From Clostridiaceae bacterium (lineage in GTDB: Bacteria; Bacillota; Clostridia; Oscillospirales; Acutalibacteraceae): 36,722 nt of DNA. Below are positions 1 to 7,812 of the stretch, one piece after another. The stretch lies in NCBI GenBank assembly GCA_016288315.1, contig JAEEYU010000039.1:1-36722 (forward strand). The letters are read 5' to 3'. The position numbers were made by a program, and so were the translations under genes. Below the pieces are notes generated by a model. The model made no database searches. It was not told the DNA's origin and saw only the letters and a program-made list of their open reading frames with translations. Each line of letters begins with the position of its first letter. The first letter of the stretch is position 1.

Positions 1-384
1 AGAATCAACCGCACCTTATCGGGCGCAAAGGGCTTCAAGGGCGTTGTTTTCAAGCTTCTCAGGCACATTGTCAACACCCTGACTCTCGGCGAAATAGCCC
101 GCCTGACCTGGGTCAGAATCGACAAATCCTTGAGAAAAAAGAAATTCCTCGATTTTGCCTGCACAATAGCAATCAATATGTTCAAGGGCGATGCCCCCTT
201 CGTTGAGGGCACACCCGAATATGAAGCAGTTTCAAAGGTCGTCAGAAGATTCTCATTTATCATCAGAAAAGTCGAGCCCAAACTCTCCAAAAACAAAAAG
301 CTCGACCTTAAACAGATGATTTTTGATTCAATCGGCAACAACAAGGGTTTTTCCGACAATGACCTTACAATCACACTGAAATAA
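1..384 (+). CDS. C-terminal part of an unrecognised protein (5' end outside window)
   Basis: The reading frame is open from the first base, so this is the last 127 residues of a longer gene; the TTG at 130 is not a convincing start because the frame continues upstream without a ribosome binding site. The visible part is basic and mixed helical, with KGFKGVVFKLL, EIARLTWVRIDKSL and a lysine-rich stretch near the end (LSKNKKLDLKQ). I see no catalytic motif or membrane segment and do not recognise the family. The ECF S-component gene starts 14 bases after its stop, so the two are probably cotranscribed. Function cannot be assigned from this fragment. Confidence 0.7.
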   Translation, partial: RINRTLSGAKGFKGVVFKLLRHIVNTLTLGEIARLTWVRIDKSLRKKKFLDFACTIAINMFKGDAPFVEGTPEYEAVSKVVRRFSFIIRKVEPKLSKNKKLDLKQMIFDSIGNNKGFSDNDLTITLK

Positions 385-398
385 AATGTAATAATACT

Positions 399-890
399 AT
401 GAATAAACAAATCAAACACATCTGCTTTTCTTCGCTGTTTGCTGCATTGATTTTTGTCATAACACGGTTTATTCAGATTCCCATACCCCTCGGTTATCTG
501 AATTTCGGCAACTGCATCATTCTTCTCTGCTGCTGCCTTCTGCCCTGCAGATACGCCGCGGCGGCAGGCGCGCTCGGTTCTGCTCTTGCCGATTTAACCT
601 CGTTTCCGGTTTACACCGTGCCTACGCTAATAATCAAGGCGCTGTTTCCGCTTGTATTTTTTGCAATGCTTAAAATAAAAATCAAAAATGATTACGCAAG
701 GCATATTACAGCGGCGGCGGTCTCAACCCTGATTCCGTTAGTCGGCTATACCGTCACGGGTATGATTCTATACGGCGGTTTCGGCGCGGGAATAGCACAG
801 GCGCCCGGTCTCGCCGTCGAGTATGTGGCAAACCTTGTCATTTTCTCAATAATGCTCACGCAGACAGTGAAAAGAAAAATCAGACTTTAA
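399..890 (+). CDS. ECF transporter S component (substrate-specific membrane subunit)
   Basis: A 163-residue, almost entirely hydrophobic protein with about five to six membrane segments. The run LGYLNFGNCIILLCC, followed by GALGSALADL and a VPTLIIKALF segment, is the typical layout of the ECF-ribofla_trS family, whose members bind a vitamin or vitamin precursor and dock on a shared energising module (EcfA, EcfA', EcfT). Length fits the family (160-200 residues). No Ecf ATPase or T subunit is visible in the window, so it would rely on a module encoded elsewhere (group II arrangement). The ATG at 399 has only a weak ribosome binding site and follows the preceding stop by 14 bases, suggesting coupled translation. 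The substrate cannot be read from sequence. Confidence 0.8.
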   Translation: MNKQIKHICFSSLFAALIFVITRFIQIPIPLGYLNFGNCIILLCCCLLPCRYAAAAGALGSALADLTSFPVYTVPTLIIKALFPLVFFAMLKIKIKNDYARHITAAAVSTLIPLVGYTVTGMILYGGFGAGIAQAPGLAVEYVANLVIFSIMLTQTVKRKIRL

Positions 891-895
891 AACAA

Positions 896-926
896 AACGG
901 CTTGCAGAATAAAATCTGCAGGCCGT
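896..926. terminator. Bidirectional hairpin terminator between convergent genes
   Basis: Ten-pair stem (898-907 with 916-925, one G-T pair) and an eight-base AT loop. On the minus strand it is followed by a T-rich tract (complement of 889-896), on the plus strand only by TAATT. It best serves the minus-strand WYL gene and also ends the ECF S-component transcript. Confidence 0.75.
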
Positions 927-941
927 AATTCATTGTGCCGG

Positions 942-1931
942 TTATTTGTATTGTTTTATAATTCCTTTTATATGCTTTTTGTAGCCCTCAACCACATTCT
1001 GCGGGGCGGTTATTTTCATTTTGTTTCCGAAATTCGTAACCCAGCCGAAGAAAATGTCGCTGACCTTGATTGTCACCGTCACATCAAAATATCCCTCGTC
1101 CGAGAGCGCTACCGCAACGCCTCTGCCGAATCTGTCATAGATAACGCCTGCCAGACTGTTGTCACAGCGAAGGGTGACGGTTTCCTCATCGCCGTGATAC
1201 ATTCCGAAGAATTTGCGCGAATAATCCTCCGATTTATGATTCTCCCTGAATTCCCTGTAGCCCTTCCTCTTTTCATCCGTGACGCAGGCATTCTGCATTT
1301 TGTCAACGCGGAAGTGCTTTATCAGTCCGCTTTTATCCTCATAAGCCGCAAGGTAGTAGTATTCATCGTCCCAGATAAGCGCCCACGGGCTCACATGGTA
1401 AAGTCCTCCGCCGTGCCTGGCAACCTTCTTGCCTCTCGGTGTCCACTCGAGATAATTGAAGGTTATTGCGCAGTTTGAGTTTATTGCACAGTGAATTGTG
1501 TCAACCGTGTAGAGAATTCTCTCATTTTCGCTTTTTATCTGGTTTGCAACCCTTACGCTTCTCTGCAGCTCATTCGCCTGATAATCACTTGCCAGATGGC
1601 TGATTTTCTCAACGAGCAACCTCGTCTTTTTCGGCGTTATGAATTTTGAAGACTGCACCGCGTCAACAAGCATCTTCAGCTCGGCTATGTCAAAATCCCT
1701 CGACTGAAGGTTGTAGCGGTAGCCGTTCTGATGAAAAGAACCTATGTCATAACCGCAGGAGCGAAGCAGCTCAAAATCTTCATAAACGCTTTTCCTCTCT
1801 GCGGAGATTCCGCAGGCGTCGAGCTTCCCGATTATTTCGGGCATCGTCAGCCCGTGCTCCTCGTCGGTGTATTGCTTCATTATCTCAATAAGACGAACAA
1901 GCTTAAGCTTCTGGTTTCTCTGTTTTGCCAT
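942..1931 (-). CDS. WYL-domain transcriptional regulator (HTH + WYL)
   Basis: A 329-residue regulator. Residues about 5-65 form a DeoR/HTH_11-like winged helix (LVRLIEIMKQYTDEEHGLTM, then SVYEDFELLRSCGYDI). Residues about 140-225 are the WYL domain, recognisable by ITFNYLEW, YHVSPWALIWDDEYYYLAAY and HFRVDKM; the last 90 residues match the WCX extension. WYL proteins bind a ligand, often nucleic acid or nucleotide-like, and tune DNA binding; they are common near stress and defence loci. The start ATG has AGGAG seven bases upstream. It lies 20 bases downstream of the ASCH gene and is probably cotranscribed from the promoter at 2544-2571. Target genes are unknown; the ASCH gene and itself are the obvious candidates. 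Confidence 0.88.
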   Translation of the reverse strand: MAKQRNQKLKLVRLIEIMKQYTDEEHGLTMPEIIGKLDACGISAERKSVYEDFELLRSCGYDIGSFHQNGYRYNLQSRDFDIAELKMLVDAVQSSKFITPKKTRLLVEKISHLASDYQANELQRSVRVANQIKSENERILYTVDTIHCAINSNCAITFNYLEWTPRGKKVARHGGGLYHVSPWALIWDDEYYYLAAYEDKSGLIKHFRVDKMQNACVTDEKRKGYREFRENHKSEDYSRKFFGMYHGDEETVTLRCDNSLAGVIYDRFGRGVAVALSDEGYFDVTVTIKVSDIFFGWVTNFGNKMKITAPQNVVEGYKKHIKGIIKQYK

Positions 1932-1951
1932 GTTATCGCTCCTTTATTGTT

Positions 1952-2515
1952 TTAAATCAATTCGATTTTTATTCCGAGAACGCTGTGCGCGGCAAGCTGT
2001 TCTTCCGAATAGTATTTCTTCATATCTCCGGGCGAGGCGGTGCCGATATTTTCCTTAGTATATCCGCATTTTTCAAGCGGCAGAATGCTGTATAAATCTT
2101 CAAATGATTTAAAAATATACAGGTCTGCAACCCCGACTCGTATAACCTCCGTCTCATCGTCGGTTCTCTCAAAGCGGATTATGTCGCCTTTTATGATTTT
2201 TCTGCGCTTTTCATCGAGCAGCCGCAACTCAAAAGTTTTTTCTCCGCTTTCAATCATCTCAAACGGCTCCGGATTAAGCTTCATCCGGTGCTCGTGTCTG
2301 CTCATCCATACGGCAGGCGCAGAGGGCTCAATCACTCTTGCTCTTGAAATGCCTGTTAAATAAAACACCCAGTCGTCAATCTGCAGCCCATCTTCATCCC
2401 TGCCGAGCTCCAGATCGCCGAACTCGCGCGGAAACCACCCGCACTCTCCCGTAAAAACAAGACCGTCCGTGTCGGTGATTTCAACATATCTGCCGTCAAA
2501 ATCTTTTAATTCCAC
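1952..2515 (-). CDS. ASCH-domain protein
   Basis: A 187-residue soluble protein. Residues about 75-185 look like an ASCH domain (PUA-like fold): KLNPEPFEMIESGEKTFELR, then KRRKIIKGDIIRFER and a final GIKIELI strand. ASCH domains are thought to bind RNA or modified nucleotides; some members act on modified nucleosides. The first 60 residues (DGRYVEITDTDGLVFTGECG) form a small beta domain that may be LSM/SH3-like; I am less sure of that. The start is GTG at 2515, chosen because GGAGGGG lies just upstream. It is the first gene of a two-gene unit with the WYL regulator. Biological role is not known. Confidence 0.78.
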   Translation of the reverse strand: MELKDFDGRYVEITDTDGLVFTGECGWFPREFGDLELGRDEDGLQIDDWVFYLTGISRARVIEPSAPAVWMSRHEHRMKLNPEPFEMIESGEKTFELRLLDEKRRKIIKGDIIRFERTDDETEVIRVGVADLYIFKSFEDLYSILPLEKCGYTKENIGTASPGDMKKYYSEEQLAAHSVLGIKIELI

Positions 2516-2543
2516 AAGCCCCTCCGCAAAAATTACTGTAATT

Positions 2544-2571
2544 ATTATAACATATATCCGGCTTTTTGCAA
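2544..2571 (-). promoter_or_regulatory. Sigma-A-type promoter for the ASCH/WYL unit
   Basis: On the minus strand, TTGCAA (2566-2571), a 16-base spacer and a perfect TATAAT (2544-2549) lie about 30 bases ahead of the GTG start. Prediction by inspection. Confidence 0.6.
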
Positions 2572-2620
2572 TTATTATTATCCGATATCCGGGACAGCGC
2601 CGTTTTGATTGTCACGGCAA

Positions 2621-2649
2621 ATAAAAATCCCTCTCCGCAGGAGAGAGGG
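2621..2649 (-). terminator. Terminator of the metallophosphoesterase gene
   Basis: Seven-pair GC-rich stem (2629-2635 with 2643-2649), seven-base loop, followed on the minus strand by a T-rich tract (complement of 2621-2628). It lies just after the stop codon at 2667. Confidence 0.75.
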
Positions 2650-2666
2650 AAAATCCTTTTTGCCTT

Positions 2667-3830
2667 TTACGGTGCTTCGCCTGAAGGCGACTCTTCGTTA
2701 AAAGAGTATGTGTGTTCGCCCCGCAGATTTTTCTCGTTGTCATAGCAGACGGCATTAATCTGACCGTCGGCAAATGTCAGCATCGTCGCCACATAGCCGT
2801 TGTCTCTCGATTTGCCGCCGTCAAGCATCTGATAAAACGGTGCGCCGTTCTGATTGTATTCAAAATTTATCCTGTGCTTATGACCGCCTATAAGGAAGCC
2901 GATTCCCATATCTGCAAGAATATCAACCCAGTTGTTGCCGTAGCGGTTTTTGATGTTCGGAATGTGAACCACGCACACCTTGTATTGCGCATCCTCGTCA
3001 AGCTCAACCGTCTGCAGCCATTCGGTCTCGTCGGCAATATATGAAGTGTAGTCAACAAGTCCGCTGTAAGTCCAGTCGGAATCCTTTTTGTCTTCGCCCG
3101 AATCCAGGCATAAAAACTCAATCGGACCGTAACGGCAGGTGTAATAAAGCCCGCCCGTTGTCGTCTTGAACAAATCGATATAATCTCCCGCAAACTCCCC
3201 GCGGTTTTCGTGGTTGCCGTTTGTGTAAACAACCGGTATGCTCCCGCCCGAAAACCTGTGCGCGTATGACAGAACCTGCTTGAACTTGTATGCGGCTGTC
3301 ATAAAGCTTACCTCATCGCCGTTCATAACAAGCAGGTCGGGCTCGTTCTCAAAACAAGCAACCGCCTTTGCCGCGTTCCCCGGGTTTTCGTGAATGTCCG
3401 AGAGCACAAGAACGTTTATTTTATCCTGCCCCGAATAGCCTCTGAATTTAACCGGCTTTGTTGAAACGGTTCTGCCCTTTATTGCAACATAAGCCCGCCT
3501 TGTGCCCACATACTGCGAGTGGCAGGTGTAGGTGTTGTTGTCAAGATGCTCCTTGGGAATACGCACACTGTGAATTGACTCCTGTGTGCGCAGCGAGGCG
3601 TTGTGAAGGTCCTTTACCGTGTGTTCCTCGCCCTCATAGGTGTAGGTGACATAACCGGTTCCCGGCAGACTGGTTGACCACATAACCGTATACATATCGT
3701 CCCCGCTCTCAAAAACCGAGGCGCCGTTGTCAATGCGGAACAGCAGAGTGTTGAACGGCAGGCACAGAGCAGATTGAATAACAATGAGCGCCGAGATAAT
3801 AGCATTAAAAGCCATATTCAACTCATACAT
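2667..3830 (-). CDS. Calcineurin-like metallophosphoesterase, probably membrane-anchored or secreted
   Basis: A 387-residue protein. A hydrophobic stretch at about residues 8-26 could be a signal peptide or anchor. Residues about 30-125 are a beta-rich leader comparable to the fibronectin-like domain of purple acid phosphatases, and about 137-330 carry the metallophosphoesterase blocks in order: LSDIHE (D145, H147), NGDE, NGNHENRG (about 203-210), VVHIP and GGHKHRINF (H317, H319). These residues bind the two metal ions in the family, which hydrolyses phosphomonoesters or diesters; the substrate is unknown. ATG at 3830 is preferred over the upstream GTG at 3839 because GAGAGG is nine bases before the ATG but abuts the GTG. 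It is a single-gene unit with its own promoter (3866-3894) and terminator. Confidence 0.88.
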   Translation of the reverse strand: MYELNMAFNAIISALIVIQSALCLPFNTLLFRIDNGASVFESGDDMYTVMWSTSLPGTGYVTYTYEGEEHTVKDLHNASLRTQESIHSVRIPKEHLDNNTYTCHSQYVGTRRAYVAIKGRTVSTKPVKFRGYSGQDKINVLVLSDIHENPGNAAKAVACFENEPDLLVMNGDEVSFMTAAYKFKQVLSYAHRFSGGSIPVVYTNGNHENRGEFAGDYIDLFKTTTGGLYYTCRYGPIEFLCLDSGEDKKDSDWTYSGLVDYTSYIADETEWLQTVELDEDAQYKVCVVHIPNIKNRYGNNWVDILADMGIGFLIGGHKHRINFEYNQNGAPFYQMLDGGKSRDNGYVATMLTFADGQINAVCYDNEKNLRGEHTYSFNEESPSGEAP

Positions 3831-3865
3831 TAAAGTCACCCTCTCACAGATTTGTGTTCATATTT

Positions 3866-3894
3866 ATTATAAAGAAAAATGACTTTACTGTAAA
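3866..3894 (-). promoter_or_regulatory. Promoter of the metallophosphoesterase gene
   Basis: Minus strand TTTACA (3889-3894), 17-base spacer, TATAAT (3866-3871), about 35 bases before the ATG. Near-consensus sigma-A boxes with optimal spacing. Confidence 0.65.
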
Positions 3895-3980
3895 GAAAAA
3901 ATGCAGAATTTTATTTTTTAAAATTAAAATAATAACAAATCGCACAATTTCTGTAATGTCACACTCTTTGTTTAAAAAAT

Positions 3981-4014
3981 AAAAAAACCTGTCCGGGGCA
4001 CAGCCCTCAGACAG
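3981..4014 (-). terminator. Terminator downstream of tRNA-Leu
   Basis: Minus-strand hairpin (arms within 3989-4014, GC-rich with one internal mismatch, six-base loop) followed by seven T residues (complement of 3981-3987). It begins ten bases after the tRNA 3' end. Confidence 0.8.
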
Positions 4015-4022
4015 ATTTTCAC

Positions 4023-4110
4023 TGGTGCCGGTGGCGGGGGTCGAACCCGCACGGGTTATTAGCCCAACGGATTTTGAGTCCGTCACGTCTGCCAATTCCA
4101 TCACACCGGC
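4023..4110 (-). tRNA. tRNA-Leu (anticodon CAA)
   Basis: An 88-base class II tRNA on the minus strand. The acceptor arm GCCGGTG pairs with CACCGGC near the 3' end, followed by discriminator A and an encoded CCA (4023-4025). The anticodon stem ACGGA/TCCGT encloses the loop CTCAAAA, giving anticodon CAA for the leucine codon UUG. A long variable arm (TGGGCTAATAACCCG region) and the T loop GGTTCGACCCC are visible, as expected for tRNA-Leu. It has its own promoter and terminator. Confidence 0.96.
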
Positions 4111-4124
4111 AATTGACTTCAAGT

Positions 4125-4153
4125 ATTATATCTTAATCCCGCTTAAAAATCAA
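4125..4153 (-). promoter_or_regulatory. Promoter of tRNA-Leu
   Basis: Minus strand TTGATT (4148-4153), 17-base spacer, perfect TATAAT (4125-4130), ending 15 bases before the tRNA 5' end; spacing is right for a short leader removed by RNase P. Confidence 0.75.
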
Positions 4154-4235
4154 GCGTTTGCCCGAGTTTTCTCTGTTATGTAGATTTATTAATGAAATTT
4201 TTAAAAAATTGTTATACTTTAATTATATATAAATC

Positions 4236-4264
4236 TTGAAAAAACAGTTAATTTAGTATATATT
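4236..4264 (+). promoter_or_regulatory. Candidate promoter of the purine operon
   Basis: TTGAAA (4236-4241), 17-base spacer, TATATT (4259-4264), about 38 bases before the likely TTG start of xpt. The surrounding 4160-4300 is very AT-rich with other weak -10-like strings, so assignment is tentative. No purine riboswitch core or obvious operator is seen. Confidence 0.45.
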
Positions 4265-4302
4265 ATATCTTGTATCTACAATATTTTGTGGGAGTGGTAT
4301 GT

Positions 4303-4872
4303 TTGAAACTTCTTGAAGAGCGGATTTTAAAAGACGGCAGAGTTTATCCCGGCAACATTCTCAAGGTTGACAATTTTTTAAATCATCAGATTGATGTCCG
4401 CCTGCTCGAGGCAATGGGCGAGGAGTTTTACCGTCTTTTCAAAGATGACGGAGTAAACAAAATTCTCACCATAGAAGCGTCCGGCATAGCCATAGCGTGC
4501 ATGACGGCTTACAGGTTCAACGTTCCGCTCGTTTTCGCAAAAAAGAATCAGACCAAAAACATCTCAGCCGACGTTTACACCTCAAAGGTCACATCCTACA
4601 CCCACGGCAGAGTTTATGACATAATGGTTTCAAAGGATTATCTTAACCCCGGCGACCGTGTCCTGATTGTTGATGACTTCCTCGCAAACGGCAAGGCGCT
4701 TGAAGGGCTTATCGACATAGTCCGCCAGGCGGGCGCAGAAGTGGCGGGGGCGGGCATAGCGATTGAAAAATGCTTCCAGCCCGGCGGCAAAGAGCTGCGC
4801 GAAAAGGGCGTGCGCATCGAATCGCTCGCAATGGTCAGGTCTCTCGACAACAACACGGTTGTTTTTTGCTGA
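4303..4872 (+). CDS. xpt: Xanthine phosphoribosyltransferase
   Basis: A 189-residue type I phosphoribosyltransferase that converts xanthine and PRPP to XMP in purine salvage. Family hallmarks: the KVDNFLNHQID segment near the N-terminus, ILTIEASGIA, PLVFAKK, and the PRPP loop VLIVDDFLANG (residues 120-130), followed by GIAIEKCFQPGG; these closely follow Bacillus Xpt throughout, and the length is that of the family. The start is taken as TTG at 4303 because GGAG lies eight bases upstream and the protein then begins like known Xpt; an in-frame TTG at 4270 has no ribosome binding site. It is the first gene of an operon with a nucleoside ABC importer 40 bases downstream, which supports a purine role for the importer. 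Unlike Bacillus xpt there is no visible guanine riboswitch upstream. Confidence 0.93.
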   Translation: MKLLEERILKDGRVYPGNILKVDNFLNHQIDVRLLEAMGEEFYRLFKDDGVNKILTIEASGIAIACMTAYRFNVPLVFAKKNQTKNISADVYTSKVTSYTHGRVYDIMVSKDYLNPGDRVLIVDDFLANGKALEGLIDIVRQAGAEVAGAGIAIEKCFQPGGKELREKGVRIESLAMVRSLDNNTVVFC

Positions 4873-4912
4873 GTTCCTAATTATTAAAATTAATATACAG
4901 GAGGAAAAGACA

Positions 4913-6142
4913 ATGAAAAAAATTCTCGCAATCATCATGGCACTTGCTCTCGTTCTCGGTCTTGCGGCTTGCGGCAGCAAAACTCCCGCTGACACACCCG
5001 ACAACGGCGGCGAAAGCACACCCGCATCAGGCAGCTACGAAAACCTCAAAATAGGTCTTATCTGCCTTCACGATGAAAACTCAACCTATGACAACAACTT
5101 CATCCTTGCTCTCAAGGAAGTCCAGAAAGATCTCGGTCTTTCCGACGACCAGGTTCTCATCAAAACCAACATCGGCGAAGATGACAGCTGCCTCACAACA
5201 GCAGAGGAACTTGTTGACGAGGGCTGCAACATCATTTTTGCAGACTCCTTCGGCCACGAGACCTATATGATGCAGGCGGCACAGGACAACCCCGATGTTC
5301 AGTTCTGCCACGCAACAGGCACACACGCTCACAACGCAAACATCCCCAACTTTCACAATGCTTTTGCCTCCATTTATGAAGGCCGCTTCCTTGCAGGCGT
5401 TGCAGCAGGCATGAAAGTCAAAGAGATGATTGACTCCGGCAAAATCACTGCAGACAAGGCAAAAATCGGCTATGTAGGCGCATTCCCCTATGCAGAAGTT
5501 AAATCGGGCTACACCTCATTCTTCCTCGGCGTCCGCTACATTGTTCCCGAGGCAACAATGGAAGTAACCTTCACAAACTCCTGGTTTGACATCGCTCTCG
5601 AAAGAGAAGCCGCTCTCAAACTCATCAACAACGGCTGCGTTCTCATCAGCCAGCACGCTGACTCCGAAGGCGCTCCCAAGGCCTGCGAAGAAAAGGGTAT
5701 CCCCAACGTTGCCTACAACATCAACACCGCTTCCATCGGCCCCAACACCGCTCTTGTTTCATCCAGAATCAACTGGGCTCCCTACTACAAACTTGCCATT
5801 GATGCTGTTTCAAAGGGCGAGAGCTTTGACGCCGACTGGACCGGCACAATCGCTACCGGCTCCGTTGAACTCCTTGAAGTAAACAAAGCTGTTGCCGCAC
5901 CCGGCACAGAAGAAAAGCTTGAGGAAGTCAAGGGCAAAATCGAATCGGGCGAACTCCACGTTTACGATGTCTCCACCTTCACAGTTGACGGCAAAGCGCT
6001 TGATTCCTATCAGGCAGATGTCATTGATGACGGCACCTTCCAGGGTGACACAGAAGCGGTTTCCGACGGCTACTTCCATGAGAGCGAATACCGTTCGGCT
6101 CCCTACTTCGACGTTCAGATAGACGGCATCACAATTCTTTAA
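4913..6142 (+). CDS. BMP-family nucleoside-binding lipoprotein of an ABC importer
   Basis: A 409-residue exported binding protein. The signal peptide ends in a lipobox LAAC (Cys20), followed by a short Thr/Ser/Pro/Gly linker. The mature part has the BMP/PnrA fold signatures: KIGLICLHDENSTYDNNF near residue 47, EELVDEGCNIIFADSFGHE, FASIYEGRFLAGVAAG, KIGYVGAFPYAEVKSG and GCVLISQHADSEG. Family members bind purine nucleosides outside the membrane; PnrA and NupN are the closest known cases. ATG at 4913 has AGGAGG seven to ten bases upstream. It sits between xpt and the ATPase gene, and a strong hairpin terminator follows its stop, a common device to make more binding protein than membrane subunits. 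Confidence 0.92.
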   Translation: MKKILAIIMALALVLGLAACGSKTPADTPDNGGESTPASGSYENLKIGLICLHDENSTYDNNFILALKEVQKDLGLSDDQVLIKTNIGEDDSCLTTAEELVDEGCNIIFADSFGHETYMMQAAQDNPDVQFCHATGTHAHNANIPNFHNAFASIYEGRFLAGVAAGMKVKEMIDSGKITADKAKIGYVGAFPYAEVKSGYTSFFLGVRYIVPEATMEVTFTNSWFDIALEREAALKLINNGCVLISQHADSEGAPKACEEKGIPNVAYNINTASIGPNTALVSSRINWAPYYKLAIDAVSKGESFDADWTGTIATGSVELLEVNKAVAAPGTEEKLEEVKGKIESGELHVYDVSTFTVDGKALDSYQADVIDDGTFQGDTEAVSDGYFHESEYRSAPYFDVQIDGITIL

Positions 6143-6150
6143 TAGTATTT

Positions 6151-6192
6151 TTCCGAGGGCGAAGCGGATTTCGCTTCGCCCCGGGTTTTTTA
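6151..6192 (+). terminator. Intra-operon terminator after the binding-protein gene
   Basis: Perfect ten-pair stem (6157-6166 with 6172-6181), five-base loop, followed by GG and six T residues. The downstream ABC genes have no clear promoter of their own here, so partial read-through is the likely arrangement. Confidence 0.8.
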
Positions 6193-6206
6193 TTTGATTG
6201 TTCTGT

Positions 6207-6254
6207 GTTTTCTGAAAAGAGAGTTTCAGCTTTGAAATTCCGTTTTCAGAAAAC
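6207..6254 (+). repeat. Twelve-base inverted repeat ahead of the ABC ATPase gene
   Basis: GTTTTCTGAAAA (6207-6218) and TTTTCAGAAAAC (6243-6254) are perfect reverse complements separated by 24 bases. Each arm is itself a near-palindrome, TTTTC-N-GAAAA, so the element could be an RNA hairpin or a pair of operator half-sites. It lies between the terminator and the ribosome binding site at 6259-6264. Confidence 0.6.
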
Positions 6255-6270
6255 AGGACGGAGGTAATTT

Positions 6271-7812
6271 ATGAGCGCACCCGCAATTGAACTTAAAAAC
6301 ATAACAAAGACCTTCGGAAGCATAACCGCCAACAAAAATGTCTGCCTCACCGTCAACAACGGCGAGATTTTATCCCTCCTCGGTGAAAACGGCAGTGGTA
6401 AGACCACGCTGATGAATATGATTTCAGGCATCTACTTCCCCGATGCAGGTCAGATTTTCATTGACGGCGAAGAGGCGGTCATCAGGTCTCCGAAGGACGC
6501 TTTTGACTATAAAATCGGTATGATTCATCAGCATTTCAAACTTGTTGATATTTTCACCGCTGCCGAAAACGTCGTGCTCGGTCTCAAAGAGGACGGCAAA
6601 TATAACATAAAAGACGTCGAAAAAAAGGTAGCCGAAATCAGCGCAAGATACGGCTTCGACATAAACCCCTCAAAAAAGATTTACGAAATGTCCGTCTCCG
6701 AAAAGCAGACCGTTGAAATAATCAAGGTGCTTTACAGAGGCGCAAACATTCTCATCCTCGACGAACCCACCGCCGTTCTCACCCCGCAGGAAACGCAGAA
6801 GCTTTTTGCCGTCCTGCGTAAGATGAAAGAAGACGGCAAGGCAATCGTCATCATCACCCATAAGCTTCACGAGGTACTCGACATTTCCGACAGAGTTTCC
6901 GTTCTCAGAAAGGGCGAATACATCGGCACACTCATCACCGCCGAAACAAACGAAGAAGAGCTTACCGAAATGATGGTCGGCAAAAAAATCAGTCTCGATA
7001 TTGACAGAAGCGAGCCCGTAAACTGCGAAGACAGAATAACCGTTGAAAATATCACTCTTGAAACATCCGACGGAGTCAGAGTGCTCAACGATATCTCCTT
7101 CACCGCTAAAAGCGGCGAGATTCTCGGCATAGCGGGCATAGCCGGCAGCGGTCAGAAAGAACTTCTCGAATCAATAGCAGGCCTTCAGAAATTCGACAGC
7201 GGCAAAATAGTTTATAACGATCCCAAATCCGGCAGCGCCGTTGACCTTCGCGGCAAATCACCCTATCAGATAAGAGAACTCGGCGTCCGCCTCTCCTTCG
7301 TCCCGGAAGACCGCCTCGGTATGGGTCTTGTCGGCAATATGGATATCACCGACAATATGATGCTCCGCTCCTACCGTAAGGGCAAAAGCGCATTCCTCAA
7401 AAGAAGCGCACCCAGAGAGCTTGCCGAAAACATCGTGCGTGACCTCGAGGTTGTCACCCCCGGCATCAGCACCCCCGTCAGAAGGCTGTCGGGCGGCAAC
7501 GTGCAGAAGGTTCTTGTCGGCAGAGAGATTTCGCTCTCACCTACAGTGCTTATGACCGCTTATCCTGTCCGCGGTCTTGACATCAATTCGTCCTATCTTA
7601 TCTATAACCTTCTCAACACGCAAAAAGAAAAGGGAGTTGCCGTAATTTTCGTCGGCGAAGACCTTGACGTTCTCATCGATTTGTGCGACAGAATTATGGT
7701 TCTCAGCTCGGGCGCCGTCACAGGCATAGTCGATGCGCGCACGGCTACAAAAGAAGAAATCGGAAAGCTTATGACAAAGAACAGCAAAGGAGGTGCCCTC
7801 GATGCAGAATAA
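6271..7812 (+). CDS. Nucleoside ABC importer, double ATP-binding protein
   Basis: A 513-residue fusion of two ABC domains, the usual form in BMP/sugar-type (CUT2-like) importers such as NupO. Domain 1: Walker A GENGSGKTT (38-46), signature MSVSEKQTVEI and Walker B ILILDEPTAVLT. Domain 2 from about residue 257: a degenerate P-loop GIAGSGQKE (289-297) and signature RRLSGGNVQK. The second Walker B region reads LMTAYPVRGLD where relatives usually have an AAQPTRGLD-like string; I take it as normal divergence, since domain 2 of this group is generally degenerate. ATG at 6271 follows GGAGG by seven bases. Its last 11 bases overlap the first permease gene. It would energise uptake of the nucleoside delivered by the BMP lipoprotein. 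Confidence 0.92.
   Translation: MSAPAIELKNITKTFGSITANKNVCLTVNNGEILSLLGENGSGKTTLMNMISGIYFPDAGQIFIDGEEAVIRSPKDAFDYKIGMIHQHFKLVDIFTAAENVVLGLKEDGKYNIKDVEKKVAEISARYGFDINPSKKIYEMSVSEKQTVEIIKVLYRGANILILDEPTAVLTPQETQKLFAVLRKMKEDGKAIVIITHKLHEVLDISDRVSVLRKGEYIGTLITAETNEEELTEMMVGKKISLDIDRSEPVNCEDRITVENITLETSDGVRVLNDISFTAKSGEILGIAGIAGSGQKELLESIAGLQKFDSGKIVYNDPKSGSAVDLRGKSPYQIRELGVRLSFVPEDRLGMGLVGNMDITDNMMLRSYRKGKSAFLKRSAPRELAENIVRDLEVVTPGISTPVRRLSGGNVQKVLVGREISLSPTVLMTAYPVRGLDINSSYLIYNLLNTQKEKGVAVIFVGEDLDVLIDLCDRIMVLSSGAVTGIVDARTATKEEIGKLMTKNSKGGALDAE

Noticed and set aside
933-1478. Plus-strand open frame of 181 codons
   Set aside because: It is antisense to the WYL regulator, which has clear domains and a ribosome binding site.
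2521-2620. Possible small RNA or gene upstream of the ASCH gene
   Set aside because: No open frame with a ribosome binding site and no second hairpin; only the promoter for the ASCH gene is visible.
3844-4122. Minus-strand open frame of 92 codons covering the tRNA
   Set aside because: It reads through the tRNA-Leu and its terminator; chance frame.
4160-4300. Guanine/adenine riboswitch upstream of xpt
   Set aside because: No purine riboswitch core strings or plausible three-helix fold seen; sequence is simple AT-rich.
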